A stretch of DNA of 64,000 nucleotides, from contig OZ024821.1 of assembly GCA_964016985.1 (NCBI GenBank), positions 129,293,555 through 129,357,554 of the forward strand. Reading direction: 5' to 3'. The notes beneath the pieces were generated by a model. It worked only from the letters and a program-made list of their open reading frames with translations. It was not told where the DNA came from and did not search any database. Below, one piece after another: positions 1 to 9,354 of this stretch (position 1 is its first letter; each line of letters starts with the position of its first letter). The stretch comes from Anodontia alba (Eukaryota > Mollusca > Bivalvia > Lucinida > Lucinidae). The position numbers were made by a program, and so were the translations under genes.

Positions 1-500
1 GTTGTCCTGTATTTTAATTGCAAAGTCCGAAAAGGGGCATAAGTCTGTCAAAATTTTACGGATTTCGCTCAAATTTTTTTCAGGTCGTCTACACACTGAT
101 TCTAAACTCTATACCAAATAAAAAAAAGTCCTAGCTCAAGCGGTACTATAGATATCGTGTTTTGCTCTACGAAGTCCAAAAAGAGGTAAAACTCTGTCAG
201 TATTTTACGGAATTCGCTAAAATATTAATCAAATTGTCTACACACTGATCCTGAACTTTATTCCAAATATAAGAATCTTACCTCAAAGTGTCTCTAGATA
301 TATTGTTGATAAGGTTTTTTATTGCTACTCGTATAATAGCAATAGAACAGAACAGAATAGTGTCGTAAAATGGGCATAACTTTGGCGTACTAGGTCCGAC
401 AAAAAGTACGGGTTTATTAATTTTATGTGTTCGTGCCATGTATAAAATTTCATTGCATAAGCCGTTCTCTAGTTTCATAAGCACCTTAAAAGTGGTAACG
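1..500. repeat. Diverged tandem repeat, about 150-bp unit
   Basis: Two and a half diverged units follow one another. Each carries a 'gtctgtcaRtattttacgga' motif (about 44 and 196), then 'gtctacacactgatyctRaac' (about 88 and 237), and a third weaker unit starts near 360. The block ends in a run similar to dispersed invertebrate repeats ending in 'gacagacggacaaggtcaaa'. I see no coding potential. From 500 to 926 there is no recognisable feature. Confidence 0.55.
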
Positions 501-926
501 CGCAGGATGACAGACGGACAAGGTCAAACCAACATGCACCCCCACACACAACTCTGAAAACGTTGGGGCATAAAACATTCAAAGTTTAAATTTAGATGTA
601 TTTCACATAGTAAGCTATAGAACGCCACCAGGTATACGCATATAACACAGTACTGCCTTGTGTTGCAAGACGGCTTTTATAGAGACACTTTAGAGAGTGT
701 GAAATAGAGACCAGCGGGCCTGGATCGAATCTCGGCTCGGACAATAGGGTTACGTTTCCACCCATTATAAATAATAAAGACAAATTTATACACAAATTAC
801 TTTTCCAATCAATGGGCTCGTCTGCAGTTAAACCCTTTTCGCATATCTTCTGATTTGAATTCATAATTCACAAATGAAGGATAACTCAATTTTTCACCAC
901 ATGAACTGCCTAAGATTTTTAAATAC

Positions 927-1560
927 CCCCGGCGTAAATCAGGTAAGCACATATTGCTTACTGTAAATTTGGTAAAAAGAAATACTCAGCATAAATCAGT
1001 GAAACACAAAATAAGTGTAAATCAGCTAAACAGAAATACCCAGCGTAAATAAGGTTAACCACAAAAAATAGTGTAAATCAGGAAAACTGAAATACCCAGC
1101 GTAAATCAGGTAAACCCAAAATTAGTGTAAATCAGGTAAACAGAAATACCCAGCGTAAATGAAGTAAACACAAATTATCAGCGTAAATCAGGTAAACACA
1201 AATACATACTGTAAATCAGGTAAACACAAATACAGTGTGTAAATCAGATAAACTCAAATACAAAGTGTATATCAGGTAGACAAAAATACACAGCGTAATT
1301 CAGGTTAACACAGTGTAAATGCGGTAAACAGAAATACTTTGCGTAAAGCAGGCAAACTCAAATACATAGTTTAAATCAGGTAAACACAAATGGACAGCGT
1401 AAATCGGGTAAACACAAATACTTAGCGTAAATCAGGTAAACACAAATACCTAGTTTTAATCAGGTAAACACGAACGGATAGCGTAAATCAGGTAAACACA
1501 AATACTTAGCGTAAATAAGGTTAACACTAGTACACAGGGTAAATTGGGTAAACACAAATC
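927..1560 (+). repeat. 28-bp minisatellite, first locus (about 22 units)
   Basis: The unit is close to GTAAATCAGG TAAACACAAA TACTTAGC. Units drift (gcggtaaaca, aaagcaggca), so the array is old. The same unit recurs at 6782-6925 and 8758-9055. It lies outside any recognised exon. I see no conserved reading frame through it. Confidence 0.85.
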
Positions 1561-3131
1561 CGATAATATACTATCCGCGGAGGACAAGCTGACAGTGACG
1601 TCACTGAACGTTTATAATGTTAGACCAAGTCCATTTTAATAAATAGGTAAACGCCACCCAAATAGCTACATCCAATAAATAGGGACAGACTAAAACGCTG
1701 AATTTTCCGCTGAATTCAGCAGGTTGCTGATCAGCAGAAATAGACTAAAACGCTGATCTGCTGAACTGCTGAATATTAGTTAAATAAGGTAATATTGGGT
1801 ATATTACTAGTTGCACATATATCACCTTAGTTTATTTGTCTGCTTAGATATATATTTGTTTTCTTTTTTTATATTTTATGGCCCAGGCGACGTATTGTGC
1901 AGAGTTTGCTGAATATTAATTTAAGAAACTATTCTTGATCATATTACTATTCGCGTATAATTAACCTTACTTTGTTTGACTATTTAACAATTTTGTTGAT
2001 ATTTTATGGCCATGGCTGCAATATTTTAATCATATCGAGCATTCTTCAGAATAAAAATAATGGAACGGCTATTTAACTTTATTCTTGTTATTTGAACATA
2101 GGGCATTTTAGGACGTTTTACAACGCTGTGTTATGCACAACTCTTGTATTTTTTCCTTGTCAAACTTTACGACCCACTCAACAGTATTTCATTATTATCG
2201 AAATGCCTGTATTGAAATGAAGGATGCCTGAATAGTACGATTCAGTCTTTTCCCTCTTTGGTAGTATTGTCTCTACGCATTATAGACAGGTTGTCAATAT
2301 AGCAGTCATATAGAGCACCCTATGCGTAACGAAACACAGGATATGCTGAATCGCCGAATCATCTCATATCTACATGAACAGCATTTATATTTACCAAGGT
2401 ATATTCACATTATTTTCATGTTATTCGAACATGCTGCTAACACTGACTTTCCAGAGACAGCTGATGCGACAGAGAGCAATGAACGCAGTTAAGTCAATTG
2501 ACGGAAAAACCTCTCCGAGATCAACTTACTACAGATAAGATTGACCTGTGGTTAGTTGTTCCGAGTCATATGCTTACAGAAACCTACAGAGTACGGACTG
2601 TATAGAGATGCGTTCAATGTGCTATGTTGCTGTTATCCAAAGACGAAATGCAGATTTCATTATGTTATAAGCCAATGCAATGTAGTGCGATTATTTCAGA
2701 CTAAAAATGATAATTTTCAGATGAAAAATTAAGATATGTTTCTTATTTCTCCTCAATACATATATATGTACTATGGCTACCCGATAGAAGCGGCTCGTGG
2801 AAGAGGTTCTAACTAGTAGTACAAAAGAAACTATGTTTCAGAGCACACATAAGAAAAATAATGCATAGCTCTAAAAACCCAGTTTTGTCATAAATTTTGA
2901 GGTTGAGGGCGTCGTCATTGCATAGACCTGTTAACTTGATGGCTGTCAGCTTATAATTGGCAAACCGAAATGGAAACATTCTATTCTTAATTTTGTTTTG
3001 GCAATGCATTATATAACATCAGTAGAAATTTAAGAAATAAAAAAACCTAACAAAACAACAACACCGAAATGCAATAACAATTACACATGACAATATCATT
3101 TCTATCAAGCATTCATCAATGACAGAACTCC

Positions 3132-3374
3132 TTAACCTTTACCACTCTCTGGGCCAATAAGCAGACGACAAACAGGTGATATTTTTTCCGGGAAACAGGA
3201 TTTGACAATCCATGCAAATTGTCTTAATTGGAAAGACTTTGCATGAATTATTAAACCTTTACCACTCTCTGGGCTAATCAGCAGACGACAAACAGGTGAG
3301 ATTTTTCCCGGGAAACAGGACTTGACATTCCATGCAAATTGTCTTAATTGGAAAGACTTTGCATGAATTATTAA
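3132..3374. repeat. Tandem duplication of about 121 bp inside the foldback element
   Basis: Two near-identical units beginning 'aacctttaccactctctggg' (3132 and 3254) each run to 'gcatgaattattaaa'. Related single fragments occur at 3976-4046, 7950-8000 and 22075-22215, so the unit also belongs to a dispersed repeat family. A 35-bp motif 'ccgatccttttgaaacttta' is duplicated just downstream (about 3443 and 3627). Confidence 0.8.
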
Positions 3375-3910
3375 ATCCTGTGTTCTGCTAAAAATGTTAC
3401 CCAGAATGCTAAGCGTTAATGTCTCTTCACACAGTTTTTTGCCGATCCTTTTGAAACTTTACAGGTGCTTTAAGGATGGTCTGAAGATATGCATGTGTTT
3501 TTTTTCAGAATCCTGAAATTATTTTTATCACTTTTTACACGTTTTGAACTTAGACATTTTTTGAGTTCTAATATTACAGAAGTCTATAGGGAGTAGGTAC
3601 CTTGTCCCCTTAACTCCTCCCACAGTTTTTGGCCGATCCTTTTGAAACTTTACGTGGGCTTTAATATTTATTTATTAGTTATAATGTTTTACTTTATGTA
3701 TTTGTTTGTTAAGTTTTAAGGCATAGCCGGTAATACTGTGGTCATGTTGAGCCATGTGAACAGAAATAGAATAGAGAAACTATATTGCTGATCATTTTTT
3801 AGTAAATGTTTTCTTTGGCAAAATAATGGTCGCACATTTTAAAACATTATTTATTCGTTTATTATAAATATTTATTCGTTTCCGTGATTAACGACCTAGC
3901 CCGCAGAATA

Positions 3911-3911
3911 A

Positions 3912-3975
<64 letters not shown>
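3911..3975. repeat. TATC tetranucleotide microsatellite
   Basis: About 16 uninterrupted copies of TATC. This is a simple repeat within the foldback element. Confidence 0.95.
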
Positions 3976-4238
3976 GAAGACAATTTGCATGAAATGTCAA
4001 ATATTATCAGTTTGTAGTCTATTGAATTTACCCAGAGAGTGGTAAAAGTAAAAAACCCGGTACCACATTTAACCTAAATATACAATGCAGACAACGCAGA
4101 CTCAGATGAAACATATTTCTTTTAATTTGAGTATATTTAGGTAGATTAGGTTGCGTTAATAACTATTTATTATGATAGACATTTTGTCATCTTCAACCAG
4201 GTAAACGCGTTAAAGACAGTTGATATCTCTTGACTAGA

Positions 4239-4906
4239 TTATGATTATTGCTACCTACATGCGTGGCTGTTAACTGGATTATCGTCTCTACTTTGAATAG
4301 GTGATATGGGTTTCAGTTATCGCGAGCGGCGTTAATTGGATTAAAATACCTTGTTTATTCTTAATAATATTGCACAATGTAGACGTCACCTTTGAGCTTC
4401 AAATATAAACTAGATATTTTGGTTATCGTTTTTTTCTCAGTTTTAGGTGGAATTATCATGTTTTATAAAACATGCTATATCTGCCTAACACTGTGAAAAA
4501 CGTACAACGAACAACGTTGCATATTCACACTGGTCTGGCTTCCTGTTATTAATGCCAGACCAGTGTGAACCTGGGACGTCAAATCAGGGACTATGTTATG
4601 ATTATTGCTACTTACAATCATGGCTGTTAACTGGATTATCGTCTTTAATTTGAATTGGTGATAAGGGTGTGAGTTACCGCGCGCGGCGTCATTTTGATTA
4701 AATGTCTTGTTTATTCTTATAATATTACACAATGTAGAAGTCACCTTTAATCTTCAAATATAAACTAGGTATTTTGCTTTTACATTTTTCTCAGTTTTAG
4801 GTGGAAGTATCATGTTTTATAAAACAGGACAATTACACCTAAAACTGAGAAAAGCGTACAACGAAAAACGTTGCATATTCCCACTGGTCTGGCTGACTGT
4901 TATTAA
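4239..4906. repeat. Two diverged tandem units of about 312 bp
   Basis: Unit one (about 4239-4554) and unit two (about 4595-4906) share 'gctgttaactggattatcgt', 'cttcaaatataaacta' and 'cactggtctggct' in the same order. The first unit ends in a hairpin, 'cactggtctggc' and 'gccagaccagtg' (about 4530-4568). Both lie inside the foldback element, so the duplication arose within it or was captured. Confidence 0.75.
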
Positions 4907-5482
4907 AGGGGAACGCAATATAAGTTGTAAGTATATTCCGGAGTAAAGTGCCTAACAAGCCATTTATTTTGATGTAAGAGCTTTCAAAATTAGCCTAGAA
5001 ATAAGGAAGTTATGGTGGTTTGAGTATATTTAAAATGGCTTTCCTTGATGCCATCATATTGACGTCACAAAGCCCCAAATTAAATATGCAAACCAAACTA
5101 AAAAGGATTTTTAAGAATAATTTTGCTACAGATTCTTTTTTATAATCTTTGAATTCTAGTGACATGCAACCATTTCCCCCAAAATAAAGCACATTTACGA
5201 GAATAACTACCTTTATGAAACGAATTTTAATTTTTATGAAACCTGATTAAATATTCAAAATGGGCCATAAAATGTAAAAAAAGAAAACAAATATATATCT
5301 AAGTAGACAAATAAACTAAGGTGATATATGTGCAACTAGTAATATACCCAATATTACCTTATTTAACTAATATTCAGCAGTTCAGCGTTTTAGTCTATTT
5401 CTGCTGATCAGCAACCTGCTGAATTCAGCGGAAAATTCAGCGTTTTAGTCTGTCCCCAATAAATATTGTAAGCAGCGGTAGA

Positions 5483-6085
5483 CGTAAATCCGCAATAGCC
5501 CAGTGGTAGTGGCCTAGACTACAAATTTAGACATTATGGGTTCGAATCCCGGTGCTTTATTTTTAGTTTTTATTTCATACTTACATAAGAATTAAATATA
5601 AAAGAGAAATATGTAAAGAAAGACAATATTTTTTTTTCAATTATCGATTATGGAATAAATTCAAAATTGTTTTAAAGAGAATAAAAAAGACAAGACGTAA
5701 ATCGGTAAGTCTTTTACAACATTTAGTTTGATTGATTTTCACGTGCTGACAATCCGTGCACATATATATGCTGACGTTCCCGTTAATCTGCAGTAGCTCA
5801 GTGCTAGTTTTCCCAGACTACAAATCTGGATAATGTGGGGTCGAATCTTATTTTCAATATGTACTTTTTTTTTATTATTTTATACATTTTAAGAATTAAA
5901 TATAAAAGAAAAGTATATTAGAAAGAAAATGCATATTCTATTATCAGTTATGAAATAAAGTTCAGTGTAGCGACATTTTAATTTTCTGTTTTGCATATTT
6001 TTTTTAAAGTTAAATAAAGACAAGAAGAAAACCGGTAAATCTAGTTTAAGTTTAAGTTTAAATGATTACCACGTGCTGACAGTCC
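5483..6085 (+). mobile_element. Two tandem tRNA-derived SINE-like units
   Basis: Two units of about 300 bp each start with a tRNA-like head. The first (about 5489-5555) has an A-box-like 'tagcccagtggtagtggc' and a B box 'gggttcgaatccc'. The second (about 5788-5850) has 'tagctcagtgctag' and 'ggggtcgaatc'. Both share an anticodon-arm-like 'agactacaaatytRga' with ACA in the loop position. Both bodies share 'aagaattaaatataaaaga' and end near 'cacgtgctgacaRtccgtgc'. The first head is better preserved. The acceptor stem is not convincing, so this is not called as a functional tRNA. Confidence 0.6.
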
Positions 6086-6099
6086 GTGCAAATTCATCT

Positions 6100-6378
6100 C
6101 ATCACGAAAACACGCCTATATAATTTTGACCCCCTTAAACCCCACTTTTATATAGTAAAACTGGGGTTTACAGGGGTATACATTATTTTTCTTATTTCTG
6201 CTCAAGAACATATATTGTGGGTACTCGTTAGAACCGCCTCGTCGAGGCGGTTCTAACGAGTACCCACAATCTATGTTTTGTGCAGAAATATGAAAAATAT
6301 CAGAATTTTTTATCTGAAAGTTTTGATTTTTTGGTGGTAAAATTTTCAATATAGTTGAATAGGTGTGTTTTCGTAATG
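6100..6378 (+). mobile_element. PalA palindromic MITE, copy 1
   Basis: Member of a family of about 19 copies in this window. The ends are inverted repeats, CATYACGAAAACAYGCCTAT at the left and its complement ending TTTTCGTAATG at the right. A T-rich arm ('cccccttaaaccccactttt' and its partner 'aactggggtttacagggg') follows. The centre is a near-perfect palindrome whose arms read GTGGGTACTCGTTAGAACCG and then CCTCG/CGAGG. No coding capacity. No clear target duplication flanks this copy. Confidence 0.9.
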
Positions 6379-6781
6379 TGGAGACAAGAACGCTGGAAGC
6401 ATGTCACTTTTATAAAAAATGTCAATAATGCCATATAATAATGCCTAATAATGTCTATTTAAAATCACATAATATGTTACATACAAGAACCATAAGCGAA
6501 TTAAAAGTATTGTTTTTTGTTCTAAAATAAAACAAAAAAAGCTGATGTGTTGCTAGGATCTCGTCTACTAAAAACCGTCTAATCTTTCATCTTGGTCGAT
6601 TTGCCCTTCCAGCTGCGGTATTGCAACATACTAACCAAAACCACACACTTATAACGATAAGATTGTATACTACATAAAATTAATAGTAAAGTTTTCCCGA
6701 TAATTCATGCAAAACCTATTTTACCCAGGTAAAGAGGCAGCTGCCATGACGTCACCGTCTAATTATCATTCGAGCACTATA
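6379..6781. other. Intergenic or intronic, no feature seen
   Basis: AT-rich unique-looking sequence between the PalA copy and the minisatellite. I found no exon, repeat or RNA signal in it. Confidence 0.5.
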
Positions 6782-6925
6782 TAGCGTAAGTTAGGTAAAC
6801 GCAAATACTTAGTGTAAATCAGATCCACACAAATACATAGTGTAAATATGGTAAACACAAATACTCGGTGTAAATATGGTAAACAGAAATACTCAGTGTA
6901 TATATGGTAAACACAAACACTTATA
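6782..6925 (+). repeat. 28-bp minisatellite, second locus (about 5 units)
   Basis: The unit 'gtgtaaatatggtaaacaca' plus 'aatactcg' is a variant of the unit at 927-1560, with 'atatgg' in place of 'atcagg'. This sub-variant is shared with the array at 8758-9055. The sequence from 6926 to 7259 shows no recognisable feature. Confidence 0.8.
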
Positions 6926-7259
6926 ATTCGGTGAATGTTTATTGTTGTGTCAAAGGTTGGACGAGCTCATCCAAAATCTACTTCCAGGTAAGCATAACTA
7001 AAAATAGCATCTGGAGCAATTTGGACTTAATCCGTGATGCGTCCGGCGATAGCGCCACGAGTATAGCAACTACTCGTATGTCACATCTGACGGTATGGTG
7101 TAGTGGATACATTGACTTTCTAGAGTTCAGTTAGTGAAATGTAAGAGTAAAATTGGCACCGCGCAAGCACTCTCAATCAGAGTTATACCTCACTTTTGAA
7201 GTTTTATATCAATTGTGACTTAAAAAAAATCATTTTTTTTTCACAAACCACTTAAACAC

Positions 7260-7376
7260 ACACACTAAAAAACAAAACAAAAAAAAAAAAAAAAAAAAAA
7301 AATAAAAAAAAAAAAAAAAATAAAAAAATAAATAAATATAATGAATAAAAAATAAAATAAAATATAATAAAATAAA
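7260..7376. repeat. A-rich low-complexity tract
   Basis: Long poly-A runs with occasional T and C, then AATAAAAT-like repeats. Nothing else is visible. From 7377 to 7949 I see no feature beyond AT-rich sequence. Confidence 0.9.
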
Positions 7377-8036
7377 CGGCTAAATGGGCGTTATTGCATT
7401 TGGTTTTCATAGACCACAATAAAGGACCCTGCTAATTGGCATTCACTTTATCTACCCGGTCTGAGCAAACAGTGTGAACCCAGAGCAGAACGCAGAGTCT
7501 GATTAGAATCGTTACTGTATGTTACTAATCTAGCAGCCTTAGTTACATCATCGGGTAGTAAAATGGCCTTGTTAAAATTATGGGGCAAGTATGGTAAGGT
7601 GTCAGAATATTTGGGGTAAACATGGTATTTTTCTCTTCTCTTTCTTTTACTTTGTGGCAATAAGCAAGAAGATATTACGTCGTTATCTCAACACTTTACA
7701 ATCATTCATTCTGATCAGGCCCTTTGTCCGCTTACAAAATTAATGTATAGTATAGAATATATCATTGGACCGGGACAATCCAGAAAAAATCAAGATGCGA
7801 CTGTGCGGATGCATAGGTTGATCTTCACCTTTGCTATTCGAGTGTAATAAGATCTCGTCGTTACACGCATTAATTATTTTTTGTTTGTATTAACGTTTAG
7901 CATGCTTGCTGAAAACTTTCAGCAGACAATATTTTGAAATATTTTCTTAAATCGAATTCGACATTTCATGTAAATTGTCTCCTTGATTGAATCCCGTTTT
8001 CTGGGAAAAAATAGGAAAAATCACATCAATTTGTCG

Positions 8037-8316
8037 CATTACGAAAACACGCCTATTCAAATATACTGAAAATTTTACCACACAAAAAAATGAAAATTTT
8101 CAGATAAAAAATCTGATTTTGTTTTCGTATTTCTGCTCAAAACACAGATTGTGGGTACTCGTTAGAACCACCTCGATGAGGCGGTTCTAACGAGTACCCA
8201 CGATCTATGTTTTTGAGCAGAAGTAAGAAAATAATGTATACCCCTGTAAACCCCAGTTTTACTATATAAAAGTGGGGTTTAAGGGGGTCAAAATAATTAG
8301 ACATGTTTTCGTGATG
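8037..8316 (-). mobile_element. PalA palindromic MITE, copy 2
   Basis: Full-length inverted copy running from CATTACG to CGTGATG with an intact central palindrome (8150-8205). It sits directly after a fragment of the 'ttttctgggaaa' repeat at 7950-8005. Confidence 0.9.
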
Positions 8317-8469
8317 GGCTGCTGAATCTGATCATAGCGTAGTAAGTGTTATAACATCATAAGAATTTTCACATCGCGAGGATCTAGAAGAAAAAAACAA
8401 AAACAAAAAACAAAACAAAAAAAAAAAAAAAAAAAAACGCACACAAAAATGAGATAAATATTATAATGA

Positions 8470-8665
8470 GTTATAAAAAAGAAGAAGGGGTCGAACTTCC
8501 GACTGTCGATTTTGGTTTTGACTTTATGAACAACGACTATACCATTTGAGCTATAATCCAATACCATATGAAAAGGGGCTATCAGTGTATAACTTTCAAT
8601 CATACGGAGTACAACGACTATACCATTTGAGCTATGATCCAATACTATATGGAAATCGGCTATCA
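8470..8665 (-). mobile_element. tRNA-related SINE-like fragment
   Basis: On the minus strand an A-box-like 'tagctcaaatggtatagtcg' (about 8535-8555) is followed about 50 bp later by a B-box-like 'ggaagttcgacccc' (about 8486-8500). A second copy of the A-box half lies at about 8615-8640. The order and spacing fit a tRNA-derived repeat. A clean acceptor stem is missing. A poly-A-rich stretch (8395-8435) adjoins it. Confidence 0.45.
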
Positions 8666-8757
8666 CTGGAGAACCTTCTCCATCAAACGGAGTTGATGAA
8701 TGGAAAGTACCTAGTGGCATTATTTATTCCCGTAACAACCTACCGACACTCGTACAT

Positions 8758-9055
8758 GGTAAATCAGGTAAACCGAAATCCTTAGTGTAAATATGGTAAA
8801 CAAAATACTAAGTGTAAATATGGTAAACACAAACACTCAGTGTAAATATGGTAAACACAAACACATTATAAATATGGTTAACAGAACTACTCAGTGTAAA
8901 CATGGTAAACAGAAAAACTCAGTGTATACTTGGTTAACATAAACACTTAGTGTAAATATGGTAAACAGGAATACTCAATACTCAGTGTATATGTTGGAAA
9001 CACAAACGCTTAGTGTAAACATTGTAAACAGAGATACTTAGTGTAAATATGGTTA
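8758..9055 (+). repeat. 28-bp minisatellite, third locus (about 10 units)
   Basis: Same 'gtaaatatggtaaacacaaa' unit as the locus at 6782. It begins within 10 bases of the 5' splice site of exon 5 (donor at 9059-9064 on the minus strand), so the start of that intron is minisatellite DNA. Confidence 0.85.
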
Positions 9056-9064
9056 AGAGCTTAC

Positions 9065-9354
9065 ATGGACAGAAAGTTTCATTTCGGAAGGAAATAGGAC
9101 CGGATCCAATTTCGTAACAGTGTCTCATGAAGTCTTCCAGTGCGTTGCATATCTGTTCCGCAGGGTCATCTAAGTTTGCACATACATCATACTCGCAGTT
9201 AAAGAAGAAATCAGAAGCATCAACATTTGGAAGGGCAAGACACTCTTGAAACGGTCCATTTTCATCCAAGATGAGGCCACAATAATCATTGGAGGCTATC
9301 AGCGCATACTCTTCGGTAGTGCAGTTTGATGGGGGATCTTCTGGTGTTTGGCAT
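9065..9354 (-). CDS. Exon 5: C8 domain of the lectin-VWD gene
   Basis: The 290-nt exon continues from exon 4 in phase 2 and reads CQTPEDPPSNC, then 'SNDYCGLILDENGPFQEC', 'FFFNCEYDVCANLDD', 'EQICNALEDFMRHC' and 'FRNETFCP'. The Cys spacing and the 'GPFxxC...F.nC.yDvC' pattern identify a C8 domain, the module that follows VWD in von Willebrand factor, mucins and zonadhesin-like proteins. The acceptor AG is at 9355-9356 and a GTAAGC donor at 9059-9064, phase 1. The next expected module (TIL) was not found below. Confidence 0.88.

Larger units (their letters stand above)
1682..5456. mobile_element. Long-TIR foldback DNA transposon, non-autonomous (Mutator-like by TSD)
   Basis: The left end (1682-1885, 204 bp) and right end (5261-5456, 196 bp) are near-perfect inverted repeats starting GGGACAGACTAAAACGCTGA. 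They differ by one 9-bp indel and a few substitutions. Perfect 9-bp direct repeats CAATAAATA flank the element at 1673-1681 and 5457-5465, which fixes both ends. A 9-bp duplication with long TIRs is typical of Mutator-like elements, but the family name is inference. The 3.4-kb interior has no transposase frame. It holds two internal tandem duplications, a TATC microsatellite and a degenerate second copy of the inner TIR segment near 1905-2010. Confidence 0.9.
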
